Shown: positions 48,355-56,580 of the stretch, piece after piece
Layout: every line of letters starts with the position of its first letter
Numbering within the stretch: position 1 is the stretch's first letter
Assembly: GCA_944323245.1 (NCBI GenBank)
Contig: CALURT010000006.1
Coordinates: forward strand, 1 to 64,000
Source: an uncultured Bacteroidales bacterium
GTDB lineage: Bacteria > Bacteroidota > Bacteroidia > Bacteroidales > UBA932
Reading direction: 5' to 3'
Length of the DNA stretch: 64,000 nucleotides
The notes under the pieces: generated by a model
Database searches by the model: none
Seen by the model: only the letters and a program-made list of their open reading frames with translations
Told to the model about the DNA's origin: nothing
Program-made: the position numbers and the translations under genes

Positions 48355-48819
48355 TCAGAATTTAGGTTTCAGTATTTCGGAATAGATAATGAGTTTTTTC
48401 TTGTCGATGAAAGGTTTTTTCTCCGCAACCGCCTCATCTGCGGCAGGACTTCCGGTCTTCGGCTTGACGTTAGGGACCGGTTTTTCCACAGTCGGTCTTG
48501 CCGGCTGCATCTGATGTAGCGGCTTCGGGGCTGCCGGACGGGAGTGCGTTATGACAGGAGCAGGCTGAGCGGAGTGCGCCGTGGCAGGGGCAGGCTGACC
48601 GGCCGGAGCTCCGGCCGGTACGGGCTGTTGCCCGTGCGGGTTCCCCGCAGCCTGCTCCCCGTCTTCCGAGGAGTCCTTGGAGTCGAACATTTCAGCCAAA
48701 TCCTTCATCTTGCCGGCTGCACCGGTCTTCCCGGCCGCCTTCAGGAGCTTCTCTATCAGTCCCGCCGCCATCGGCAGCACGACCAACAAAAGCGTCAGTA
48801 TTGTTCCTAAATCGTCCAT
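48355..48819 (-). CDS. Small membrane protein with Pro/Ala-rich linker, function unknown
   Basis: 154 aa, not recognised. A hydrophobic N-terminal span (ILTLLLVVLPMAAGLIEKLL) is followed by an acidic stretch, a Pro/Ala/Gln/His-rich linker (AGAPAGQPAPATAHSAQPAP) and a short basic C-terminus ending KKLIIYSEILKPKF. Similar small proteins with a conserved 'IIYSEIL' tail accompany housekeeping genes in this group (inference). The linker's DNA contains a 30-bp tandem duplication. It begins 13 bp after the ribF stop, so it may be the last gene of the glycogen-ribF transcript. Confidence 0.65.
   Translation of the reverse strand: MDDLGTILTLLLVVLPMAAGLIEKLLKAAGKTGAAGKMKDLAEMFDSKDSSEDGEQAAGNPHGQQPVPAGAPAGQPAPATAHSAQPAPVITHSRPAAPKPLHQMQPARPTVEKPVPNVKPKTGSPAADEAVAEKKPFIDKKKLIIYSEILKPKF
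48541..48600. repeat. Two tandem 30-bp repeats in the Pro/Ala linker
   Basis: 48541-48570 and 48571-48600 both begin ggagtgcg and share caggctga near the end; 24 of 30 positions match. They encode the repeated 'PAP-x-x-x-HS' element of the linker and explain its length. Confidence 0.75.
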
Positions 48820-48832
48820 AGTTGTCAGTTAT

Positions 48833-49732
48833 TCAATTGCCACCGCCTGCACGCAGGGATTCACAATAGAGCTTGTCCCGCTCCAACTGCGCCTTCAGCT
48901 GCGTGAAAGACCTGAATCTCATTTCCTCACGTATTCTCTTCAAAAAGGTCACCCTTATGTCGAGCCCGTAAATATCCTCGTCGAAACCGAAGATGTTGGT
49001 TTCTATGGTCATGGCGTTGCAGGCTCCCACGGTAGGCCTCGTCCCTATGTTGCACATTCCGTAGAAATCTCCGCCCAAAGTCCTGACCTTCACGTAATAG
49101 ACTCCTCCGGCAGGAACGAGTTTCAAAGGTTCGTAGAGCTGCATGTTGGCCGTCGGAAATCCGAGAACCCTTTTGCCGATCCTGTCACCGGAAACCACCA
49201 CTCCGAACAGGGAATACTCGTACCCGAGAAGTTCATTGGCCTTCGTCACGTCTCCCGTCTCCAACAGTTTCCGTATCTTGGTCGAACTCACGTCTATTCC
49301 GGACAACGATGTCTTCTTGTCCGTCATGTACACATCTAATCCCAATTTTTCCGCCACTGTTTTCACGCTCGCCGCATCCTTGGCATCCGAGCCCATCCTG
49401 TTGTCATATCCGAGGACGATGGCATCGGCGCCGAAGCGTCCGATAACGTACTCCCTGAGATAATCCTCCGTACTGAGAGAACTGAAAGACCTTGTAAAAG
49501 GCAGGACCTCCACCTTGTCCACTCCGAGAGAAAACAGCATTTCCTTCTTTTCCTCCATGGAAGACAAGAGCCTCAGGTTCATTGCCTCCTGCTGAAGGAC
49601 ATTTCGGGGATGAGGCCAGAATGTGATTATCCGGCTCTCCTCCCCTCTTTCCCTTGCGACTTCCACAAGCCGCCCTATTACATAACGGTGCCCGATATGG
49701 ACACCGTCGAAAAATCCGGTCGCTACAACCAT
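48833..49732 (-). CDS. ribF: Bifunctional riboflavin kinase / FAD synthetase RibF
   Basis: 299 aa. The N-terminal nucleotidyl-transferase domain has ATGFFDGVHIGHRYVIGRL (HxGH motif) and SGIDVSSTKIRKLLETGDV. The C-terminal riboflavin kinase domain starts near residue 185 with GKRVLGFPTANMQ, VPAGGVYYVKV, GMCNIGTRPTVG and IETNIFGFDEDIYGLDIRV. It makes FMN and FAD from riboflavin. The sequence starts close to the first strand, with few residues before GFFDG, so the N-terminus is short but complete. Its start overlaps the end of the glycogen synthase-phosphorylase gene by 10 nt. Confidence 0.95.
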   Translation of the reverse strand: MVVATGFFDGVHIGHRYVIGRLVEVARERGEESRIITFWPHPRNVLQQEAMNLRLLSSMEEKKEMLFSLGVDKVEVLPFTRSFSSLSTEDYLREYVIGRFGADAIVLGYDNRMGSDAKDAASVKTVAEKLGLDVYMTDKKTSLSGIDVSSTKIRKLLETGDVTKANELLGYEYSLFGVVVSGDRIGKRVLGFPTANMQLYEPLKLVPAGGVYYVKVRTLGGDFYGMCNIGTRPTVGACNAMTIETNIFGFDEDIYGLDIRVTFLKRIREEMRFRSFTQLKAQLERDKLYCESLRAGGGN

Positions 49733-52700
49733 CTTACCAGTTCGAAATCCTGTCTGTGAGGCAGCAAAGGATTCTTGGCATAGATTCTGGCGGCCACCTG
49801 ATACAGTCCTGCCGTATCAGGAAGCAGTGCGGCCTGGTACTTCACCACTCCGTCATTGCATTCCACAGGCTCGTATGTACATACCGTCCGGATGTGCAGT
49901 TTGCCCTTGGAGTCTGACGTTGCGAACAGAAGTTCCACTCCGATTTCGTCAGGGTTCAAATCACCTATATTCAATACCACTTCAGACTTGAATTCCTTGC
50001 CGAGAAGGATATCATCGTGCGAGCTGTCCGGCTTGGTGACTGAAACAAGGCCTACATTCTGCCACTCACGACGCATGCGTCGCTTCCAGTCGGCGATTTC
50101 ACGGGCCTTGGCGAAGTTGTCGGCTGCCAATGTCTCGAATCTCTTTGACTGCGGTTCGTAATATTGTCTGATATAGTCGTCAAGCATCCTGTTGGTGGTG
50201 AAATTGCATGCCACCTGTGCTATCGTGTTCTTGATATACTCTATCCAGTCGGAAGAACGTCCCGTTGACATGGTCAGATTATAGAAAATAGGTGCTATCT
50301 CATTCTCTATGGTCGTATATATCGTGGCTGCGTCCAATTCGTCCTGATAGTTCTGGTCATCGTAGGTACGTTCCATAGGAAGTGCCCATCCGGCGCCCTT
50401 CTTATAGCCCTCAACCCACCATCCGTCGAGTACGGAGAAATGCATCACGCCGTTCATGGCGGCTTTTTCTCCCGATGTTCCGGATGCCTCCAACGGACGG
50501 GTAGGATTGTTCATCCATACATCCACGCCCTGTACAAGAAGTTTTGCAAGCGAAATGTCGTAATTCGGTACGAAGACGATTTTTCCGATGAACTGCTCCA
50601 TCTTCGAAATGTCCACAATCATCTTGATGAGATCCTGTCCGGCCTTGTCTGCAGGATGCGCCTTTCCGGCAAAGATGAACTGTACCGGTCTTTCCTTGTT
50701 GTTGACAATGGCGCTGAGCCTGTCAAGGTCGCGGAAGAGAAGATGTGCCCTCTTGTAGGTGGCGAACCTTCTTGCGAAACCTATCGTCAGCACGTCATCC
50801 CTGAGCGTTTCCTTGATGGTGACTATCTGACGAGGAGAATAGTGGTTGGCTGCCGCTGGGTCTGACAATTTGTCCTTGATTGCTTCTATCAGCTTCTTTC
50901 TCAATTTGGTACGTACGGACCATATTTCTTCGTCCGATACCTTGTAGATACCTTCGAAGCAAGTCTTGTCATAGTGATGTGTCTTGAATTCCTCACCGAA
51001 TACCTTGGCATGCACTTCCTTCCATTCCGGAGCGGTCCACGTAGGATAATGGACTCCGTTGGTAACATAGCTGACATGAAGTTCCTCCGGAAGGTAACCC
51101 GGCCAGAGTTTGGCAAAGATGTCCCTGCTGACTTCGCCGTGAAGCCATGACACGCCGTTCACTTCCTGCGAAAGGTTGGCGGCAAGGAAACTCATGGAGA
51201 ATTTTTCATTCTGATCGTTGCCGTTTATCTTGCCGAGGCCCATCATCGTCTCCCAGTCGATTTTCAGTCTTTCAGGATAATGTCCTATGTATTTCCTGAG
51301 AAGCCCCTCGTCGAAGGCGTCATGTCCTGCAGGAACAGGGGTATGAGTGGTGAAGAGCGATGAGGAACGTACAAGTTCCAAAGCCTCCGGATAGTCCAGA
51401 TTGTCGTTCTGGATATACTCTCTCAACCTTTCAAGTCCGGTGAATGCTGCATGGCCTTCATTGCAATGATATACCTGGGCGTCTATTCCGAGTTTTCTCA
51501 GGGCGCGGATACCTCCGACACCGAGAAGAAGCTCCTGTTTGAGCCTGTTTTCCCAGTCGCCTCCGTAAAGATGATGTGTCACGGACCTGTCTTCCGGAAG
51601 ATTGTCGTTATAGTCGGTATCCATAAGATAGAGTTCCGTCCTTCCCACGTCGACTCTCCAGAGACGTGCGTTGATGTTTCTTCCCGGGAAAGCCACGCTG
51701 ACGGTCATCCAGTTGCCCTCGGCATCCCTTACCGGGCTTGCAGGAATCTTCATGAAATCCTGGGCGTCGTATTTCGACACCTGGTCGCCCTGGGACGACA
51801 GGATCTGGGTGAAATATCCGTACCTGTACAGCAGACCTACTGCCACGAGGTTCACGTTCATGTCGCTGGTTTCCTTGAGATAGTCGCCTGCAAGGATTCC
51901 GAGACCGCCGGAGTAGATTTTAAGAGACGTGTCCAGACCGTACTCCATGCAGAAATAGGCTACAGAAGGATTGGTCCTTTTCGATTTCAGGGCCATGTAT
52001 TCGTTGAATTCCGTCATCACGGTCTTCATTTCACCGAGGAAAGCCTCGTCCTTGGCAAGGGCCTGGAATTTCTTGTAGCTTACCTTGTCAAGCAGGGCAA
52101 TCGGATTCTCGTTGGTCGCCGCCCATGCTTCCGGATCTATGGAGCGGAAGAGATTCTTGGCTTTCTCGTTCCAGCACCACCATAAGTTTCTTGATAATAT
52201 TTCAAGATCTTTCAGACCGTCCGGCAGATGTCTTGTGACAAAAACGCTGTTCCAGGACGGTTCATTGACATTGATTTTCTTGTACTGCATCGATTTATCA
52301 TTCCTGTCTTGAGGGAATGCTCCTTTTTCTGATATGACTTTGTTGAGAGCCTCCGAATAGGCCTCCTTATAATATACGATATTGTTTTCCCAAAGAGCTA
52401 TTTCCGATACCTCCTTGGCATTGTCCATGTAAAGTTTACGGTCCTCTTTCGACAGACCTGCGATTTCCTTTATCCTTTCGACCGTCTTGTCCACGACTTC
52501 GAAATAGTTCGAGTCGTTCCTGTCTATGACGGCAATACCCGGATGAGGCTTTTTATAATGCGAACGCACCCATAGGCCGAAACCGGCAAGGGTCGTGGTA
52601 AGCGTAGGGACGCTGAATGCGACACTCTCCAACGGAGTGTATCCCCACGGCTCGTAATAGGAAGGGAACAGGGCAAGGTCGAGACCGATGAGGAGGTCGT

Positions 52701-53961
52701 AATATTTCATGTCGAAGACTCCGTCGTTACCGTTGAGATACGACGGGATGAAATATACCTTGACTTTGTCTCCCAAAGCATTCTTCAGGCCGAGCTGGTC
52801 CAAACGGTTCATGATGGTATCGTAATCCCTGTTCATCAGATAATGGGACGTCCTCGTCGTATAGCCAGACGGATTCCCCTGAAGTTTGGATACTAATTCC
52901 TTGTCAGGACCGTTGTGCCCCGACGGAATCATAATGAAAGCCTGGATGCTTTTCCCCTTGAAATCGGATTTGTTCAATTTGTCGAGGGAGTCTATGAACA
53001 CGTCTATTCCCTTGTTCTTGTATTCATATCTGCCGCCGATACCTATGAAAATGGAATTTTCGGGAACTTCTTCTCCCGACATGGCGGCTGCCACCTCTAT
53101 GAGACGGTTCCTTGCAGCCGTCCTGACCGACTTGTATTCAGCGTCGGCCGGTATAAAACTTTTTTCAAAGCCGTTCGGAGTGATGACATCCACATCCCTG
53201 CCGAGGAACTGCTTGCATTCGGCCGCAGTAATGTCGCTCACGGTCGTAAAAATATCGGCATTTGCCGCAGAATGCTTCTCCAAGGAATGTCTTGCCACGA
53301 CATTGAACTCCCGGGCTTTGTCATCGCCGTTGTAATTCTTCATATTGTCATACAACGGCAGGTTGTTGCCTGCTATGCAGCGGCCTATGACTGTAGCATG
53401 CGTCGTAAAGACCGTAGCGATAGGCAAGGCTGATTTCTTGATATACAAAAGTCCCGCACCTGTCATCCACTCATGGAACTGTGCCACGACCTTGTCCGCC
53501 CGTGAAAGATTGTATCTGTAGAAACTTTCAATCACCTTTCCCGCGGAATAGCCGAAAAGCGCCGATTCCACATAATCCCAACTTCCCGTCAGGGAATCGA
53601 CCCCGAAATTCAGCCAATAATCCGTAAGTATTTTAGATTTATTGGTAATGAACTGCTTGAAGTCGACCAAAATCGCCACAGGAGTACCGGGGACGTTCCA
53701 CCGTCCTATTCTTATTCTCAAGCCTTCCGAAGCCGCCTGAGCTTTCCAGTCCCTGTATAGAACGGGGTCTTCTATAAAGTCGGGATTGCTCTCCTCCGCA
53801 TTCATCCACACATCCGGACCTATCAGAATGTGGTGTCGCTTTAATTCAGTTTTAAGGTAGAGGGATTTGGTGGCAATCACCGTATAAATACCCCCTACCT
53901 TATTACAGACCTCCCAGCTCACCTCAAAAAGATAATCCGGTCTGATCATCTCTTTATCCAT
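49723..53961 (-). CDS. Glycogen synthase (GT3-type) fused to alpha-glucan phosphorylase (GT35)
   Basis: 1412 aa. Residues 1 to about 555 are a GT3, eukaryote-like glycogen synthase: LFEVSWEVCNKVGGIYTVIA, VFTTHATVIGRCIAGNN, FSVPTLTTTLAGFG and the acid-pair region YYEPWGYTPLESVAF. From M558 (MQYKKINVNEPSW) it becomes an alpha-glucan phosphorylase: DLEILSRNLWWCWNEKA, PSVAYFCMEYGLDTSLKIYS, HCNEGHAAF, FTTHTPVPAGHDAF, and the pyridoxal-phosphate lysine K1166 in SGTSGEKAAMNG. One chain thus carries a polymer-building and a polymer-breaking activity. GT3 enzymes normally use UDP-glucose. It directly follows the GH57 gene and overlaps ribF. Confidence 0.93.
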   Translation of the reverse strand: MDKEMIRPDYLFEVSWEVCNKVGGIYTVIATKSLYLKTELKRHHILIGPDVWMNAEESNPDFIEDPVLYRDWKAQAASEGLRIRIGRWNVPGTPVAILVDFKQFITNKSKILTDYWLNFGVDSLTGSWDYVESALFGYSAGKVIESFYRYNLSRADKVVAQFHEWMTGAGLLYIKKSALPIATVFTTHATVIGRCIAGNNLPLYDNMKNYNGDDKAREFNVVARHSLEKHSAANADIFTTVSDITAAECKQFLGRDVDVITPNGFEKSFIPADAEYKSVRTAARNRLIEVAAAMSGEEVPENSIFIGIGGRYEYKNKGIDVFIDSLDKLNKSDFKGKSIQAFIMIPSGHNGPDKELVSKLQGNPSGYTTRTSHYLMNRDYDTIMNRLDQLGLKNALGDKVKVYFIPSYLNGNDGVFDMKYYDLLIGLDLALFPSYYEPWGYTPLESVAFSVPTLTTTLAGFGLWVRSHYKKPHPGIAVIDRNDSNYFEVVDKTVERIKEIAGLSKEDRKLYMDNAKEVSEIALWENNIVYYKEAYSEALNKVISEKGAFPQDRNDKSMQYKKINVNEPSWNSVFVTRHLPDGLKDLEILSRNLWWCWNEKAKNLFRSIDPEAWAATNENPIALLDKVSYKKFQALAKDEAFLGEMKTVMTEFNEYMALKSKRTNPSVAYFCMEYGLDTSLKIYSGGLGILAGDYLKETSDMNVNLVAVGLLYRYGYFTQILSSQGDQVSKYDAQDFMKIPASPVRDAEGNWMTVSVAFPGRNINARLWRVDVGRTELYLMDTDYNDNLPEDRSVTHHLYGGDWENRLKQELLLGVGGIRALRKLGIDAQVYHCNEGHAAFTGLERLREYIQNDNLDYPEALELVRSSSLFTTHTPVPAGHDAFDEGLLRKYIGHYPERLKIDWETMMGLGKINGNDQNEKFSMSFLAANLSQEVNGVSWLHGEVSRDIFAKLWPGYLPEELHVSYVTNGVHYPTWTAPEWKEVHAKVFGEEFKTHHYDKTCFEGIYKVSDEEIWSVRTKLRKKLIEAIKDKLSDPAAANHYSPRQIVTIKETLRDDVLTIGFARRFATYKRAHLLFRDLDRLSAIVNNKERPVQFIFAGKAHPADKAGQDLIKMIVDISKMEQFIGKIVFVPNYDISLAKLLVQGVDVWMNNPTRPLEASGTSGEKAAMNGVMHFSVLDGWWVEGYKKGAGWALPMERTYDDQNYQDELDAATIYTTIENEIAPIFYNLTMSTGRSSDWIEYIKNTIAQVACNFTTNRMLDDYIRQYYEPQSKRFETLAADNFAKAREIADWKRRMRREWQNVGLVSVTKPDSSHDDILLGKEFKSEVVLNIGDLNPDEIGVELLFATSDSKGKLHIRTVCTYEPVECNDGVVKYQAALLPDTAGLYQVAARIYAKNPLLPHRQDFELVRWL

Positions 53962-55278
53962 CTATTTCTCTTTCTTTTTTACTGTTTTCTTTGCAGCCTG
54001 CTTTTTCGTTGTCGGCTTGGCAGCCTTTGCTGTCTTTGCCTTGGCCGTTTTCGCCGGTTTTTCGGCTGCAAAGTTAGCATCAGAAACGAGAATTGCATCA
54101 TCTACCCTCAAAATAAAATCGCTGAGAACATTCATATAATTTATAAATGCCTCATACGGAGTATCATACGGGTTGAAATATTTGTGCACGGCGCCATCCG
54201 AGAAGAACTTCGTACACATATAATAGAAATGGTCGCTTTCCTGCAGGTGGCCGAAATCCGACCAGAGGTCCTCGTTGTTGATCATGGAAAGCTTTTCAAT
54301 TACGCTGTACAGTTTTCTGAAAGCATCGTTCTGCAGGTCGTTGCCGAGCCATGCCGTCACATCGCGTTCCTCGTCGGCCCATGAAATAGGATCCGGAACA
54401 TCCAATGTCGCTACCGCCTTGTGCTTTTTGGCAGCTTCGGTAGGTGTCACGAATTCGAATTCCCCGTCCTTGATGACCACTTCAGGGAAATACCTCATGA
54501 AATCGAAGATGCCGCTCTGAGCCTTCTGGTGCTCGCCGAAAGTCTCGTAATCCATGAAAAGATTGACTATTTCGTCGTTCTGTGCGGCTGCCTTGATCCA
54601 TCCGAGATACTTTTCTCCGGTCAACGGCCAGTCTGACCAGTTCCTGTCAGAAAATCTGAAAGCTATGTCATCGCTCAAAGTGGAATTCTTCAGAAGGAGC
54701 TTCAGGTCAGGAGCGAGGGCGCCGGAATAAATGTAATTCGGGCTCTTCCATCCCAATACATGCTTTGCACCTTCCGTAAGCATGGTCTTGAATCCCATTT
54801 CATATACCATCGAACCGATTTCATCGGAATAAATCAGCTCGGTGTTCCTGAAAGCCTTGGGAGTTACTCCGAAATAATGCTCGATGGTAGCCTTGTGCTT
54901 CATCACCTGATGTCTGAACTCGGCTGGAGAAGCAAGGGAAGCCAATGAGTGATAATATGTTTCAGACAAAAATTCAACGCATCCCGTATCGGCGAGTTTC
55001 CTGAAACTCTCGATCACTTCCGGAGCATACCTGTCGAACTGCTCGATGACGGAGCCGGAAATGGAGAAAGCCACCTTGAACTTGCCCTTGTTGGCCTTGA
55101 TAAGGTCAAGCAGCAATGCGTTGGTCGGTATATAGCATCTCTGCGCAACGCGTCTCAGGATAGTCCTGTTGGCGAAATCATCATAATAGTGAGAGTCCTT
55201 GCCGATATCGAAGAATCTGTACAGTCTCAATCTGTTCGGCTGATGGACCTGAAAATACATACAAATACTTTTTTTCAT
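53962..55278 (-). CDS. GH57-family alpha-glucan-active glycosidase with Lys/Ala-rich tail
   Basis: 438 aa, cytoplasmic. GH57 markers are YFQVHQPNRLRLYRFFDIGK at the N-terminus, VAFSISGSVIEQFDRYAPEV, NTELIYSDEIG with a catalytic Glu candidate, GWIKAAAQNDEIVNLFMDYE and ETFGEHQ with the Asp acid/base. It may be an alpha-amylase or transglycosylase acting on glycogen. The last ~35 residues are a low-complexity Lys/Ala/Thr tail (KTAKAKTAKAAKPTTKKQAA) like a histone H1 tail, which is not part of the GH57 fold. It stops one base before the fused synthase-phosphorylase start codon and follows the GT4 gene by 9 bp. Confidence 0.88.
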   Translation of the reverse strand: MKKSICMYFQVHQPNRLRLYRFFDIGKDSHYYDDFANRTILRRVAQRCYIPTNALLLDLIKANKGKFKVAFSISGSVIEQFDRYAPEVIESFRKLADTGCVEFLSETYYHSLASLASPAEFRHQVMKHKATIEHYFGVTPKAFRNTELIYSDEIGSMVYEMGFKTMLTEGAKHVLGWKSPNYIYSGALAPDLKLLLKNSTLSDDIAFRFSDRNWSDWPLTGEKYLGWIKAAAQNDEIVNLFMDYETFGEHQKAQSGIFDFMRYFPEVVIKDGEFEFVTPTEAAKKHKAVATLDVPDPISWADEERDVTAWLGNDLQNDAFRKLYSVIEKLSMINNEDLWSDFGHLQESDHFYYMCTKFFSDGAVHKYFNPYDTPYEAFINYMNVLSDFILRVDDAILVSDANFAAEKPAKTAKAKTAKAAKPTTKKQAAKKTVKKKEK

Positions 55279-55287
55279 ATTGCGTTT

Positions 55288-56580
55288 TTATTTGTTTATC
55301 ACTGACTCGTAAACTTTTTTGATCTTGTATGCGGCGTTGTTCCATTTAAGGGCGTTGACTTCATCATAACCGCACTTGGCGGCCATTTCAGCCAGAGCAT
55401 GGTAATTCAACAGGCCGTACATTGCATCCGCCATCGCATCAATATCCCAGAAATCCACCTTTATGGCGTATTTCAGGACTTCCGCTACTCCGGACTGCTT
55501 CGAAATAATCGAAGGCACGTTGGTCCTCATGGCCTCCAAAGGAGAGATTCCGAACGGCTCGGACACCGAAGGCATCACATAGACGTCGGACAATGCGAAC
55601 ATTTTCTGCACGTCGGCACCGCGGAGGAATCCGGTAAAATGGAATCTGTCGGATATTCCGAGACGGGCCACATGGCTGATACACCTGTTGAGCATGTCAC
55701 CGCTTCCCGCCATGACGAATCGCACGTTGCTGCATCTCTTCAGCACCTTGGCGGCCGCTTCAATGAAGTATTCAGGTCCTTTCTGGAAAGTGATCCTTCC
55801 GAGGAAGGTCACTACCTTGTCCTTGACTCCCCTTTCGACTGCAAGATGATCCCTGCCGCTGAAATCCACGGCATTGTGTACGGCAACCACCTTGTCCGGA
55901 GAGATTCCGTATTTGTTGATGACAATGTTCCTCGTCAGTTCGCTCACTGCGATTACCTTGTCGGCAGCCTCCATTCCTTTCCTTTCAAGGTCGTAGACCC
56001 TCGTGTCGATCTTGTCGTCGCTGCTCCTGTCGAAGGAAGTGGCGTGGACATGGACCACGAGAGGTTTTCCGGTAAGCTGCTTTGCTGCGATTCCGGCAAG
56101 ATATGTCAGCCAGTCGTGTGCATGGATGACGTCGAACTCGTTTTCATGCTGCAGGGCTATGGTAGCTCCCACCATGGCATAACGGGCGACTTCCTCCATA
56201 AGGTTGGCCCCGTATTTTCCGGAAAACTTGTATTTCTGGCCGTATTGCACCCTGAAACTCTTTATCTGGCGTTTCTTTTCCTCTTCCACCATCTTGGTGA
56301 AGTCCTCAGGATCAACATAAGGCACCATATTCGAGCCGATATGCACGAATCTCACCTTCCCGAGAAATTCGTCCACCGAAGTGGACATCGTATCTATGGG
56401 AACATCGCTTGCATTGATGATTTTCACTGCGCTCTGGTCCTCGTCTCCCGAGGCCGACGGCATTACGAAAAGAACGTCGACATCATTTGCCGCAAGTCCT
56501 TTCGTCATTCCGTAGCACGCAGTTCCGAGTCCTCCTGCGATATGAGGAGGGAACTCCCATCCGAACATCAAGACTTTCAT
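55288..56580 (-). CDS. GT4-family glycosyltransferase of the glycogen cluster
   Basis: 430 aa. MKVLMFGWEFPPHIAGGLG is a donor-site loop shared with starch/glycogen synthase-like GT4/GT5 enzymes. Further motifs are VIHAHDWLTYLAG, VVAVHNAVDF, FLGRITFQKGPEYFIEAAAK, FVMAGSGDML and the E-x7-E motif in SEPFGISPLEAMRTNVPS. It could prime or extend alpha-glucan or make another glucoside. Its position between the debranching enzyme (4-nt overlap) and GH57 supports a role in glycogen metabolism; donor and acceptor cannot be told. Confidence 0.85.
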   Translation of the reverse strand: MKVLMFGWEFPPHIAGGLGTACYGMTKGLAANDVDVLFVMPSASGDEDQSAVKIINASDVPIDTMSTSVDEFLGKVRFVHIGSNMVPYVDPEDFTKMVEEEKKRQIKSFRVQYGQKYKFSGKYGANLMEEVARYAMVGATIALQHENEFDVIHAHDWLTYLAGIAAKQLTGKPLVVHVHATSFDRSSDDKIDTRVYDLERKGMEAADKVIAVSELTRNIVINKYGISPDKVVAVHNAVDFSGRDHLAVERGVKDKVVTFLGRITFQKGPEYFIEAAAKVLKRCSNVRFVMAGSGDMLNRCISHVARLGISDRFHFTGFLRGADVQKMFALSDVYVMPSVSEPFGISPLEAMRTNVPSIISKQSGVAEVLKYAIKVDFWDIDAMADAMYGLLNYHALAEMAAKCGYDEVNALKWNNAAYKIKKVYESVINK

